From positions 1 through 38,220 of the forward strand of contig WFME01000016.1 of the NCBI GenBank assembly GCA_020137815.1: a stretch of 38,220 nucleotides of DNA. Direction: 5' to 3'. Position numbers and translations under genes: made by a program. This stretch comes from Hormiphora californensis. Its lineage: Eukaryota; Ctenophora; Tentaculata; Cydippida; Pleurobrachiidae. The number at the start of each line of letters is the position of its first letter. The stretch's first letter is position 1. Positions 1-12,200 of the stretch are shown piece after piece. The notes beneath the pieces were generated by a model, which worked only from the letters and a program-made list of their open reading frames with translations, had not been told where the DNA came from and did not search any database.

Positions 1-750
1 ACTTTAGGGCAACCCTAGGGGGAAAGGTTTTGTCCACTAAATCGGGGGTCCACTAAATCGGGGTGAAGCCCAATATTTACCCAAAAACCTATTTTATGCC
101 CACAATGATATACAATTTAAACTAGCCCTCTAACTTTATATGCAAGATTCTCGTATTGATGATGATCATTTCTTCGATTAAAATAACTCTTTTTCAAAAA
201 ATGTAAAAATTTTCCTAAGTTTACCACCGTCCGGTTTGTTTGTATTGTCGGAATCGTGTCACTTCCTGGCTTCCTGTCTATTAGCAGGGTTCAAACCGAA
301 CCGATACGTGATACCCTACCGAATCGGGCGCCCCTAACGGTGAGAAGTAACTAAAAATTTAAAATCCTTTTTCTCGTCAAATTTATGGGAGCAACCCGAT
401 CACAGCATTGCGATCGTGCTTAAAACTTTTCAAAAAAGTTATAATTTTTTAGAGTGTATACCGCCACTCCGAATCGTATTTCGAATCGGTTGCATCTTAT
501 CGCATGTCCTGCCTGCTAATTAGCGGCGTAGAATCGAACCGTGACTCCCCTCGAACGAAATTTTTACGCTGGACTTGGTGAACTTTTGATTCGTGGGCAC
601 CATGGGATCACGTTAATCGGTTCGTTTCCAACACCTCTACTTAGCGAAGGACATCGATATGCACCGATTCGAAACCGAATTCGGACCATGCTTTAAATCT
701 TTTAAAAATTTACAACCAATATTCTCCAAAAAAATTCAAAAAATTTTTGG
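1..750. repeat. Repeat-derived AT-rich sequence with GAATCGG motifs
   Basis: Motifs such as TTTCGAATCGG, CTGCTAATTAGC and GATACGTGATACCC recur here and inside the hAT-like element at 28258-29559, so the two stretches appear related. I see no coding exon. Confidence 0.5.
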
Positions 751-819
751 GGAAAAAAATCCTGTTCCCTACAATCGGGTGTTCCCTAACTCGGGGGTCC
801 TAAATCGTGGTCCCGACTG
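751..819. mobile_element. Second pogo/Tigger-like terminus
   Basis: On the minus strand TA is followed by CAGTCGGGACCACGATTTAG and then CCCCGAGTTAG and ACACCCGATTGTAG, the same layered pattern as at 27841. The window start (1-60) also carries AATCGGGGGTCC motifs, so the whole 1-819 stretch may be one element whose left end lies outside the window or is eroded. Confidence 0.45.
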
Positions 820-821
820 TA

Positions 822-3230
822 CGGCTTATTTTGAGTCCGAAAACTTTCTGGTTCGTTATTATCGCTCATTGAAAACGCCAATGGCCTAAATTGCCTTAAC
901 AAGGTTTGAAATTTTGGAGTTGGAACTCCAGACTTCGTACGATGTTCCGCTAAGATGCCAAATTGCACCAAAGTGGGACTCAGGCGCCACAATTCGTCCG
1001 AATTTTGCTAAGCACCGGATGGACAAATTTTGTCAGTGAAATGGCTCAAAAATCATTTTTTTTTGCTATTTGTGTCTTTCAATGTCACGTCGGAGAATGA
1101 AAAATCAAGTCACTTACGTAGTCATTTTTATCTCTTTCTGTCATCGTTTCAAGACCCCCTAATAAAACTTCTCTTCTTCAATGGTTCAGTAGCCGAAGTC
1201 ACGTGACCAAATTTAGATCCCGTGTCCTACGCAAAATTCGACAATTTGGGCCTGAGCGCCACTTTTTGGCATCTCTACTAAGTACTTGAGCGTTCCAACT
1301 CCCAAATTTCAAACCATTTTAAGGCATGTTTAGGCGGCGCATTGTTGGAGACTGTTTTCAATCTAGCAATATTTAACGACCAAAGTTTTCCGGACTCCAA
1401 AATGCGTCTTCTGTATCCCCGATTACCATATTTAGCATGGGAAGTTTCATCGAAATCGAGGTAGGGAGTTTTGCTTATCGACTCTACTACTCGTGTAATC
1501 GGGGTCGCAAGGAGCTCGTAACGCACTTTGCAGACTACTGAAAGTATGGAGCCGCGCAATCGTAGCCGAGATCTACGATCTTCTACCAGCGCATAGCTGA
1601 ATATATCGAACAATTGATCATATATATGATGGATCTAGAGGTTTGACAGGGCGTGCTGCAGTACGGGCACGGCTTACAAGACTGTGACTTGTAACAGACC
1701 TCTTTTTTGCTGACTATAGATTTGATAGCAATTTGATATACATGATTAAATTTATTCAGAAAGGATAAAGGACCTCACGGGCGGAGGAAGGCCAACCCCA
1801 GGGCGTGAGGCGTCCTCGCCCTCTGTGGTCAATAGAAAACATTTAGTTCTAAGCACCATGTGGCTGAAAATAAAATACAATCAAATTCTAAGAAAACATA
1901 TGTGTTCTTGTTCAACCATGTTATACTGTTTCAGGGAGCAACCAAACGGTACCGGTCCGAACCACGAGCAAACCGCTCTAAGCCCTTCCCCTCCCTACAA
2001 ACCAAGTGGGGCCTGGCTGGTTTCGAGCGTCCAACCTGGACACGCTAGGCCGTAATATACTGGATCGCCGGAAATATCTTCGGGTGCCATACACCCTAGG
2101 TGCACAATATGTTAAATAATTAGATTTTATTGTATAGTTAGTTTCATCTTCACTGGTTCTAGTCTGGCTGTATGGCGGCGCACATACCCCCCCTGTGATG
2201 GCAGTGCGATCAATGGGGTCGGCCGCGCAAGTCAGATCTTGGTATATATTCTCAGAATACTCGCTCATTCATTGATTTTATTAAAATATGCGTTATTACA
2301 ATTATTTACAACACTCTTATTTTTCAGGACGATGAGACGGATTCTGGAGGTGTAAATTGTTTCAACATCAACCTCAAGCGAGCTGGATAGAGTGGACCTG
2401 GATGTCTCCATCCACCCCGATATTGTTGAACCGACCTCTACAATAACATGTTACAACTCTGCTGTAGAAGTAAGATAACTCAAAACCCGGCATTCTAATA
2501 ACTGCAACTGTTGCCGGAATTTTCAATGGACAGTAAAGTGCATGTTACTCTTATTTGTAGTCATTGGTGTTCACCTAGAGTTTATGGAACTGCGGATCGA
2601 AAAAATAAGACTAATTACTTTTTGGTGAATTACTCGTTAGTGAGATATCAAATGTTCGCAAAAGCAAGCTTCCTCCCCTCGTCCGACCGAAGTTGGAAAT
2701 CAATATGGGTTAGTTTGTCGAACCGCAGTTGCTAACATTTTCAAATCTTCACTACTTCTCAATGAGCCCATACTTTCAGTCTAATCCCAAAATCATATTA
2801 AGATAGACAAAAATACGGCACCAACATGTGAAATCGCCTTGCATTAGTGCGAGTAGAATATAAATCATTTTTCTTCTAAAGGCGCGAGTTTTATAGCAAG
2901 AAAGGACTATAAGTTACAACGAATCTCTGGTTGTATGGTAACACTAACTTCCGTTGTCAGGTAAATCAATCGACTCCTACGAGTTCTATCGCCAGCAATG
3001 GATAAACATGTTATCCATTTCATTATGCACAATGCCCAGGCTTTGGTTACGAAGTTCCCCCTTGCCAGCGTGTGCACGGCGAAGTGTCGCCCGGCGACAG
3101 AGTTGGAGGTGTCTTCGATCACAGCACAGGCTTGTTGTAAAAAAAGGGGCGTTTTTATAGCTTATTGTTTCCAAGCATAACCTGAACTAAATAATTTTCC
3201 ATTACTTTCAACAAAGGCTCAAAGTTTGAA
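822..3230. other. No recognisable gene; short unsupported frames
   Basis: This is AT-rich sequence with only short open frames on both strands. A slightly more GC-rich patch at 2954-3180 is open on both strands and has a CAG|GTAA-like boundary, but I recognise no protein in it. Confidence 0.4.
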
Positions 3231-3239
3231 TATCAATTT

Positions 3240-3910
3240 GGCAAACATTGTGCATGGGCCACCCCAATTACTCTCTAGTATTAATTATTATTTTGACTAT
3301 TCCACCGTGGAATCCCACTTCTCTGTAGATTATATTTATAATGTTTTATGCCATAAGAACTTCCTAGAAATTTTCAATGTCGATATTTTAGCATGAACGG
3401 AAAATATAATTTAGTGCATGGGCAAACAAATGGGTCAAGGGGGCACATGTTCAGCAGCGGGAAATTTGCCACAAATTGTGCAGGGGCAAATTTAATTAAT
3501 TTGCCTATAATTATTACCCTATTGATATATTACTCAATACGGCTCTTCTAGTACTCGTAGTTATGCTACTAGAACATGCATAAAATTTTCGTGTCAATAT
3601 TAACGGTGTGGACACGTTCGATCAGAAAATTGGTGGCAAGGCTGCCCTTGCACCAGTTGCCCTTGCACATTGCCTGCCCTTAGCACCAAATTCCATTTTT
3701 TGCACGGCTTAACTACCTAATAATTAATTTTGACTATTCCCACTTTCGAACATCATCCTTTAATGATTGAGAACATCCTACAAAGTTTCTCAAGTCGATA
3801 TTTTAAGCAGAACGGAAAATAGAATTTGGTGCAAGGGGCGGTGCAAGGGACTAACACGCAATGTGCAGGGCATGGTGCCCTGCACCTTTTTTATATTACC
3901 TATAATTAAT
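3240..3910. repeat. Diverged direct duplication with foldback segment
   Basis: The block around 3285-3420 (TTTTGACTATTCC, TCGATATTTTA, ACGGAAAATA, TTTAGTGCATGGG) recurs in diverged form at 3725-3840. Between and beyond them, CCCTTGCACC...AGCACCAAATTCC at 3650-3693 is answered in reverse complement by GAATTTGGTGCAAGG at 3823-3880, so part folds back on itself. It is probably a decayed MITE. Confidence 0.55.
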
Positions 3911-4033
3911 TAATTAATTAAAAATTTAAATCCGCCCAACGTCTGACACAAAGGAATACTACAAACATGCCTACAAAATTCAAGTCCGATATCTCAAACG
4001 GTGTGTTCCACTCGTTGACATGTTTTTTTTGCC

Positions 4034-4034
<1 letters not shown>

Positions 4035-4071
<37 letters not shown>
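4035..4071. repeat. 37-base poly-C tract
   Basis: An uninterrupted run of 37 C lies between GCCA and a run of A. An 11-base G run follows 210 bp downstream at 4282-4292. The length may be inexact in the source assembly. Confidence 0.95.
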
Positions 4072-4073
<2 letters not shown>

Positions 4074-4295
4074 AAAAAGACCTTTCTTTGTTCTTATAGG
4101 CCGGCATTTTGGGTTTTTGTGGCGGGGCAAAAATTTTTTTTCGTTTTTTTTTTTTCGTTTTTTTTTGCTGTTTTCTTCGGGTCGGAGGTCCTGCCGGCAC
4201 CTAATGATAAATATAGTTTAGTTTAGAAGCTTCTCCGCGGCAATAAGGAGAACTACTGTATAAGGAGAACTACTGTATAATGGGGGGGGGGGAAC

Positions 4296-4327
4296 AGTCG
4301 TGCCTGAACCTGAGTTCAGGCACGACT
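4296..4327. repeat. Perfect 14-bp hairpin
   Basis: AGTCGTGCCTGAAC at 4296-4309, a CTGA loop, then the exact complement GTTCAGGCACGACT. It is preceded by an 11-base G run and a duplicated GGAGAACTACTGTATAA at about 4247-4280. Confidence 0.9.
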
Positions 4328-4394
4328 ATTTCCCCATGGCACGGCTACAAGAATTGGGCCTTGCAAACAGACCTCTTTATTCGGTCCCTTCGCC

Positions 4395-4438
4395 AACGTT
4401 TCCCTGGAAGGGCCTTCGGGCTCTTCCAGGGAAACGTT
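4395..4438. repeat. 20-bp hairpin closed by a C(TTCG)G tetraloop
   Basis: AACGTTTCCCTGGAAG pairs with CTTCCAGGGAAACGTT, and the inner GGCC-TTCG-GGCT adds four more pairs, one of them G-T, around a TTCG loop. As RNA on the plus strand this would be the very stable cUUCGg form. No flanking coding gene explains it. Confidence 0.85.
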
Positions 4439-4562
4439 AATGTCACCGGTAGCCAAAGAAACAAAACAAGACGTAAATGTAGGACCTAAACTGTAGGGTG
4501 GTCTCAATTTACAACACGGAACACCTGGTGTTTATTATAATATGATACTCGCTAGAAAAGAG

Positions 4563-4637
4563 CAAGGTAAGATTCGAACCACGGACCTTGAGAGTGAAAT
4601 GCGGGTATGCATCACTCGACCACCAGGTGTTACTAAA
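4563..4637 (-). repeat. tRNA-like sequence, probable SINE head relic
   Basis: Read on the minus strand, TGGTCGAGTGATG resembles box A and GGTTCGAATC box B at tRNA spacing. The ends do not form an acceptor stem and no clean anticodon arm is seen, so this is more likely a tRNA-derived SINE relic than a working tRNA gene. Confidence 0.55.
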
Positions 4638-5023
4638 AATAGATTTAGGTCCAAAAAATGGACCCGTTTCCCCAGCACAACGTAGAAATTTTATCCTTTT
4701 GAAACCCGTATGTAGAGGTGTGAATAGAATGGAAAACCAACTTTCCACTGAGACATTGGAAATTTAAAGAGAGAGAAAAATAATGTAGGTGTGAGATCAC
4801 GCGATTGCGTGAACCAAAGACATCCTTTAAAAAGCCCTTCCCTCCACCTAGCCATAACCATGCCGTAAATCAAATGTATTATTGTGAAGATCGAAGATAA
4901 GAAGAAGACCAAATCTTATAGGTAAGCACCTGTCAGAATGATCTGTATTGTGATGCTCAGTTTTGTTTACAATCAATTATCACCTCCCTAACCAATGCTA
5001 ACCACCGCTTCTCTTATATTCAG

Positions 5024-5149
5024 GAAGGCAACTATGGACTCTGGAAGTCTAGTTTGTTTTGACCCAACGGTGGTCTTGCCCATTTAGGGCAAACGTTGAC
5101 GTTAGTCCTCAAGAAGGTATCGAAGGGACAGAGGCCTAGCGTGATTTTG
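5024..5149 (+). CDS. Candidate exon, unknown protein
   Basis: The segment is bounded by CTTATATTCAG| and TTTTG|GTAAGT and is 126 bp, a multiple of three. One frame gives SLVCFDP at the 5' part and another GQTLTLVLKKVSKGQRPS at the 3' part, so a frameshift would be needed to read through. It lies 247 bp before the coiled-coil exon on the same strand. I do not recognise the family. Confidence 0.35.
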
Positions 5150-5396
5150 GTAAGTCCTGAGGTGAGCGGTTATTTAATGTTTAGCTAGTTACTTACTCAA
5201 TGCCAAAACCCGCTAATAGCTATATGTTTATATCGCATTCGGAAGTTATTACATATTGAAATTTGTATTTATTGACTCCTTAACGAAATAGGAAGAAATT
5301 TTGTTTTGGTACCTACCCCCTTACATTAATTTAACGTTCATAGTTTGCTGTTTGAAGTGTTTTCTCTCACACTCCCTTTTCTTTCTTTTTATATAG

Positions 5397-5585
5397 GAAA
5401 ATACAAGGATCTACTGACAACGGTAAAGATCCAATGAAAAAACGATAACATAGGTCAAACCAATCATACGATCAAATCAGAAAAATTCTAATGATGAACA
5501 GTTGAGAAGACTTGAATCAAGATTAAAACTTCTGGAAAAGGAAAACTCGGAGTTGAAGAAGAATGAGCAGTTGTACAATGCAACG
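5397..5585 (+). CDS. Candidate coiled-coil exon, unknown protein
   Basis: A polypyrimidine tract and TATATAG acceptor precede a 189-bp segment that ends at GCAACG|GTTAGT. Its 3' half reads SNDEQLRRLESRLKLLEKEN and continues with SELKKNEQLYNAT, a heptad pattern typical of a short coiled coil. The 5' half is broken by a stop and may read in another frame (GSTDNGKDPMKK). Together with the preceding candidate exon and the proline-rich stretch after 6148 it could belong to one gene, but that link is inference. Confidence 0.5.
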
Positions 5586-5778
5586 GTTAGTCCCTGGAAA
5601 AAATTCACGACGTTCATCTCCAAATTATAATAGAGATTATCTGTCATATTATCACTAATTAGTTATAACTGGTTGGTCACGTGACTTAGTAGAGCTCTAA
5701 ATGTGTACCACGTTTTTAGGTGGCGTCAAAGTTTTATCTACTACTAGGACGTAACAAGGCGGAGGAGGCCGCCCCAGG

Positions 5779-5839
5779 ACGCATTATAGACGCACCATAG
5801 ACGCATTATAGACGCAGTATAGACACACGCAATATAGAC
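5779..5839. repeat. 11-bp tandem repeat ACGCATTATAG
   Basis: Four adjacent copies of ACGCA(TT/CC/GT)ATAG run from 5779 to 5822, followed by a lengthened fifth. A reverse-complement copy of the unit (ACTGCGTCTATAG) lies at about 5851-5863, giving potential foldback. Confidence 0.85.
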
Positions 5840-6147
5840 GGACTACGTGGTACTGCGTCTATAGTGCGATGCCCGCCAAATCGCAAATTGCCAATAGTGG
5901 GTATGTTATAACATACCACTAAATTAGTCAGTTAACATGGACCCCATATGGACCCATCATTTTCCCTGTTTGCTACCGTAAGTTTTCACCCACTAACATC
6001 ATTACTGACACCCACTCCCATGATGTTACACACTACAATCAGTTATACGTGCTAATTTTCAATTTCCTTCCTCCCTCCTCCTCCTCCCATATGCATATAT
6101 GCATATAGTATATTCCTATGCTAAAATATTATCATTTTCAGAATGTG

Positions 6148-7690
6148 ACAGTAATATGACCACCGTCTGGATCATATCCTCCGCCATGGTACTACACAGC
6201 AGCTCCTCCTCCGCCATGGACTACCCCAGCTCCCCCTCCCCCCCACCCCCCCACCCCCCCCACCCCCCAAGGCCACCCCCCCCTGCAGCCACCCCACCTG
6301 CAGCCACCCACCCCTCCCAAGCCCATCCCCCCCCCCTGCAGCCCCCCCACCTGCACCCAAACCCCCCCCTTCACCACCCCCCCTTAGCCACCCCACCTGC
6401 AGCCCCCCCCATGCACCCCCACCTGCACCCCAACCCCACCTGCAGCCCCCCCCACCGGGCACCCAAACCCCCCCTTCACCCACCCCCCTGCACCACCCCA
6501 CCTGAAAGCCACCCCACCTCACCACCCCCCTGCCCCCCCCCCTGCAGCCACCCCCCCCCTGAAACCACCCCCCCCTGCACCCACCCCACCTCAGCCCCCC
6601 CCCCCTTTCACCCACCCCCCTGCAGAAACCCACCCAGCCACCCCCCCCTTTCAAAGCCACCCCCCCTTAAAGCCCCCCCCCTTTCCAAAAACCCCCCCTT
6701 TCACCCCCCCCCAACCTTTAAACCACCCCCCTCAGCCACCCCCCTTCCCCACCCCCCCTTCCGCCCCCCCCAACCTTCAGCCACCCCACCGCAGAAACCC
6801 CCCCTTCACCCCCCACCTGTAGCCACCCCCCCTTTATCAGCCACCCCCCCTTTCAAAACCCCCTACACCCCACCCCACCTGACCCACCCCCCCTTTCACC
6901 CCCCACCTTAAACCCCCCCACGCAGCCACCCCACCTGCAAGCCCCCCCCCCTTGCACCCCCCCACCCTTCACCACCCCCCCTTTCCGCCACCCCCCCTTT
7001 CACCCCCCCCCACCTCACCCCCCCCCCCCCCCCCCCCCCCGCCCCCCCCACCACCCCCCCATGAAACCACCCCCCCTTTCATATCCACCCCCCCAGCCCC
7101 CCCCTGCAGCCACCCCCTTTTTTTCCCCCAGCCCCCCCAAACCTTTCAGCCCCCCCAAACCTGCCCCCACCCCCCCTTTAAACCCCCCACCCCCCCCCCC
7201 CCTTCAGCCCAAACCCCACCTGCAGCCACCCCACCTGCACCACCCCACCCTTCAGCCAAACCCCACCTCCCGCCCCCCATTTCACACCCCCAACCTTCAG
7301 CCCCCCCCCTTCACCCCCCCCCAAACATGCAGAAAGCCCCCACCCCCCCTTTCAGCCACCCCCCCCTTCACCCATCCCCCCCACCTTCACCGCCACCCCC
7401 CCTTTTCCCACCCCCCTTCATCCACCCCCCTCACCACCCCCCCCCTGCACCACCCCCCCTCACCCCCCCCCCTTCCCACCCCCCCCTTCAGAGCCACCCC
7501 CCCTTCAGACCCCCCCCCTGCACCACCCCCCTCCCACCCCCCCCCCTTTCGCCACCCCCCTTCGCCCCCCAAACATGTTCCCCAACCCCAAACCTTTCAG
7601 CCCCCCACCTCCCAGCCCCCCCACCTTCCCCCCCCCACCTGCACCCCCCCCCCCACCCTACTCCACCGCCTCACCCAAACCCTTTTTCCA
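6148..7690. repeat. 1.5-kb C-rich minisatellite, possibly from a Pro-rich coding repeat
   Basis: The plus strand is nearly devoid of G and built from degenerate CCACC, CCCCCC and CTGCAGCC blocks. The clearest unit is 15 bp, GCCACCCCACCTGCA, which in one frame encodes the pentapeptide PPAAT. It starts after a TTTTCAG acceptor-like site at about 6141 and a plausible Pro-rich peptide, SGSYPPPWYYTAAPPPPW. Long open frames on both strands here reflect composition and prove nothing. The minus strand has many G-runs. Confidence 0.8.
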
Positions 7691-7840
7691 GCCCGCTCGA
7701 AAAACCCCCACTATGTTTTATGGGGGCCAGACATTCTCTTTTAGTTTAAAAAATATAAGGGAATTTTAAAATAGATTTATGATTTTTTACCCTTTTAAAA
7801 TGGTGCAGGGACCCAAAAAGTCAACAAACTATTTTTTTTT

Positions 7841-7925
7841 CAGACGAACAGCTGGAACTCTGACCATAGGAATCACCTGGCCATAGGAGACTGGAGCCCC
7901 TGCCTAGAGACCCATCTGGCCTAAG
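7841..7925 (+). CDS. Very tentative terminal exon after the Pro-rich repeat
   Basis: A T-run and CAG acceptor at about 7832-7842 precede a frame reading NSWNSDHRNHLAIGDWSPCL to a TAA. No homology is recognised, and the neighbouring sequence is of poor quality, so this is only a candidate. Confidence 0.15.
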
Positions 7926-9117
7926 CCTCTAGGGGGGGAAAATCAAAGGCTAAGGGGACCTGATTTACCCCACCATCTGAAAGCAATAACACAAATACGG
8001 TTAAACGAAAAAAGCACTACACAAAAAAAATGAGAGAAAGGCCGGGGAGGGAGCGAGAGAAAAAAAATCTTTTTGGATAAACTTCCGTATTTTTTGTAAT
8101 TGTTAGGTAAACCGGCCCTCTCCCCCCTTCTCCGGGCCTTCTCAAATTTCCACCATTTTTGAAAATATCTCAAATCTACCAAGTCCCCCCACCCCGCTAC
8201 TGTAAAGATCAGCAAAAAAAAGGCCCACTACCCAACCACCACCGACAAACATTCCCAAATAAATAAACCATTCATTTTATTGGGGTTTTTAAATTTTTCT
8301 TTCTTCTTGAGTTGGTTTTGGTCCATGGCGGTTTTCTTTTTTTTTTCCCTTAGCTGGGGTCACCTTTCTACTTTTTTTCCCTTTCCCCCGGTATCCCTTC
8401 CATTTAGTTGTATGTGTCTTGTCTTTATCGTTCTTCTTCTAGTTTTACCCCCGGCCGGGGAATGGACTTAGGGGGGAAGTTGGTTTTTGGTGTTTGTCTA
8501 GTTTTTTTTAACTATTTTCCCCCCCTTTTATTTATTTTTACTCCCTAGTTTTGGGGTAACATTTTTCCCGGGGAGCACTTCCCTGCTGGGGAAAGGGGAA
8601 AGGCCCAAATCACTCCCCCGGGACCGGCAGAGTTTTTCTGTGGAATGAGAGGGGGTGTTCAGGGGCCTTTCCCCTATTTGGGGGGCGTTTTGCCCGGGGT
8701 CAGGACTGCTTTTGTTCTCCCAAAATAGGGAGAGGGGGGGGGGTTTCCGGGGTCTTTGGGGAGGCAGCGGGGGGCTTTTTGGGATATTTTTTGGGTTTGG
8801 GGTTGGATGGGGTTTTGGTTTTGTCTTTCCCCCCCTCGCCCGGGTCCTGTAAGGGTACACAAATTCACCATACCACCCAATCAGGTCAAACCCAAGGGAA
8901 AGAAAGGGAAAACCGTAATTATCAAAAATCTTACCCCCCTTTTTGCTAGGGATTTCATTTGCGGGCTTTTCTCCCGATAAGGACGGAAAGTTCCCTCCCC
9001 CACACTACCCCCAACTATAAATTTCTTCAGGTTCCTGAACTCGGTAAGGCTCTTCAAAATAGCAAAGCCCCCCTCCCCATTTTTCATGCACCCAAATTTC
9101 CCCCTCCCCCCTCTTCG

Positions 9118-9288
9118 CTCGCTCTATCTCTTCTTCTATCTTCTCTCTCTCTCTCCCTCTCTCTCCCCCCTTTTCTCTCTCTCTCTCTCGCTAGGGGCAG
9201 ATGCCTGTTGATGGAGCCAGCCGGGTTTATATCTTTTTATGTAGGGCCCTCTCTCTCTCTCCCCCTCTCTCTCTCTCTCTCTCTCTCG
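9118..9288. repeat. (CT)n microsatellite in two blocks
   Basis: TC-rich tracts at about 9118-9193 and 9250-9288 are separated by GGGGCAGATGCCTG-containing sequence. Confidence 0.85.
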
Positions 9289-12200
9289 GGGATCCTATTA
9301 CCCTTGTATTTCATCCTTTCGGGTTCGTGACCTTTTGGGGTTTTAAAAAATTCCCTTCCGGTCTCACATTTCTCACTCACCCTTTTCCCCATTCTTTCTC
9401 CTTTAGTTCCCGGGATATCCCCCCCTTAACCCCCCTTTTCTTTTGATAGGGCCCCAAATTAGCGGGGGGGTGTGCTTATTTCACCCCCTTGCCTTGCCCA
9501 AACCCTTCCTCTGTCTCTCGCCCTCCCCCAAACCCTCTCCTCCCCCCCTTTTTTCCCTTTTTTTTTCTGTTTAAAATAAAGCCCCACTCTTTTTTTCCCC
9601 CCCAAAACCAAATTTTACCCACCTGGTTGGGCAGGGGTTTAAACGGGGCCTATCAAATTTGGTTTGGCTCGATTGGGGGGGGGAATCTAAACTTCCTACC
9701 CATTCCTAGAACAGTATCCATGAAATTTTTGGGGAAACCTAGGGGCTCACCCCCCCTCCCCCCCACCCCATAGTATTAACCTTTGCCCTCACGATAAATG
9801 TCACTAAATATCTTTTTCCGCCCCCTTTTAAAATCCCTGCATCATTTTCCGGGGTTTGGGTAGGAAAATATAGACATAAGTTGTTTTAAAGGTCGAAAAA
9901 GGGGGAACCTACACAACCCTCCCCTCCTTGATTTCCCATCCCCTCCCTTTCCCCAAACCCCCTCCCCTTCACCCCCCCCCTCCAAACCAAATCTGCCCAG
10001 AGGATCTCGCTAGGGGGGGGCCCCCTTTTCCCCGGATTCTACCCCCTCCAGTTCGTTTCTGCCCTAAAACCTATCACAGGGGGCCCAAACGCCCCATTTG
10101 AGCCCGGTGCCCAAAAACCACGACTTTAAACTTTTTTTTTGAAAAAAATGCCCTGCATTTTACCCGAGATTTTTAAACATACATTTGGGGTTAAGGGGTG
10201 AGTCAGACGTCCCGGGTTTTTGAGAAAAACGGGGTTTCCAACAAGGTCAGCGTTGAGAGCTTTACTTTTTTAGGAAACCCCCCAACGAGAGGTTTTATTA
10301 CCAAAAAAAGGGGGGAAAAAGCCCCAGAGGAAGAAAAAAAAAAAAAAAAAAAGATCTCTAATCTCCTTCCCCTCGAGGTAAACCATTAAATGGGGAGAAA
10401 GTTTAAAGGGAAGTGTGAGGGGGGCGGGAGAATTGTTTAAGTTCCTAACCCTCCTTAAAAGGGTTTTAAAAAGGCCAGGCCCGCGCCACCGGGTTTTGGC
10501 CATAGCAACGAAAATCGTCCACGAAAATTTGGGTAAACGCCCCGCCCTAAATCCAAATTTGTCCCCCAGCTGCAGGTGGTTTTTGGGGTTTACCTCCCCA
10601 ACAAACGGCTAGTATTACTATTATAGTGGGCAAACTTGTTATTAGTGGGGACACGTAGTGATCGAATTTTTTTAATAGCCGCTGAATGATAACATAGGCG
10701 GTAAAGCTCCAATATAACCCCTGATCCCACCTCTCTCAAACGTCGAAAGGGGAAAATTACCGGGTTTCCAAAATGCCCTCGAAAACCCCCTGACCCCAAT
10801 TATGGTCGGCCACCTTTTATGATTTTTGCCCACCCCCCATGATACCAAAAGTTGGGGCCTTTAACCTCAGGTTCACTGTTCAGGCATGACTGTTTTCCCC
10901 CATAGAATGGAAACGAAATAATTTTGGATTTTAGAATGCTGTTTGCCAAGTTCGAAATTACAGAATTTCTTTCAAAAATGGGTCCGTTCTCTATTCTAAT
11001 TTTTTACCTCATTTTTTGGGTTTTCACGTCCAATTTAAAAAACCCAATCAAACCCTCTTATTTGGGTCACGTGACTGGTTATAAAACCAAAATCAGGGAC
11101 CAGTTTTTTCCTGATTCGTACGCCCCCAAAAGGGGGTTTTTCCCAGCCCCTGGTGACCTCAACAAAGCGTACACTTCTCGGGTTTTGAATTCACATTTGT
11201 GGGTTTCCCGGTCAGCCGGCGGGGGATCTAAAACGAAAAACCGTTTTTTCCCTGAAATTTTTTTATTGTTTTAGAAAAATAACTTTCCCGATTGTCCTTT
11301 CATCTGACTGTTTCCCTACCCATTACTACCCAACGCAAGCTGCGTTAGGCGGTGTAAATGTGAAACGTGAAAATTACCCCCTTTTGTATTTTAAAGTTAA
11401 TATCCCCAAAAAGTATCCCCTCAAATGAGAGCGCCCACTCTCTCCAGGAATCACCTTGTACCAGTTGACATGTTCACTCAATGCATTCCCCAGCTTAAAG
11501 GGGGTTTACAGGGTATATCAAAAGCACAGGGGAGGGGAGGGAGGGGAGGGTGGGGGAAACCCATAAAACGGTGACCAGGGGTGCAGTAATTTTTTTTATA
11601 GACTAAAATGCGGGGGTTAAAAGAATTGGTACATTTTGGGGAAGGGGATGCAGATGTCCCTTGGGTACGGGGAAAAACTTTTGGTGACTATAACATTTTG
11701 TGCGAATCGAATCTGATCGATCTCACACGAGGCGAGAATCTGATCGCAATGGTACCACTTATATAGGGACACATACATGGCGATTGCATAGATCACAATT
11801 TACTCACGTTGGTAAGTTTAACTTTGCATTGCACTTCAACTCCCCCCCCGACGGGAATTTTTTGGCAAATTTGGGGCTTTTTTTATAATTGACAATTTGG
11901 GGGCTCCCCCCCTAAAGGGAAAAAATGACTTGTTTTTAAAGTAAAACGTACATCTCATGAATTATAAATACCGGGGACGAAAAATGTAAATTTACCTACC
12001 CTGTTTAAACGGGAAATTTCCCAAATTTTGAAACTCCATCGCCAGTCTTTCCTCTCTAGGAACCGGGGGCCCCTCGTAATAACCAGAAATCCTAGTTTGG
12101 AATAAACAAAATAATTAAGTTTATTGGATTCATCAACGATTCAAAGATGGCGCTGCCCGGATTAAGGTAAAGTATAAAAACTTTTAAATGTTTTTGTTAT

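Noticed and set aside
2907-3180. A small exon open on both strands
   Set aside because: No recognisable motif, no convincing pair of splice sites and no neighbouring exon.
3918-4226. Poly-Pro or poly-Gly proteins
   Set aside because: They are translations of the poly-C tract.
6099-7749. Long open frames of about 270 and 265 codons on the plus strand and matching ones on the minus strand
   Set aside because: They arise from C-only or G-only codons in a minisatellite, where stops cannot form; no start or splice evidence makes the entire frame a gene.
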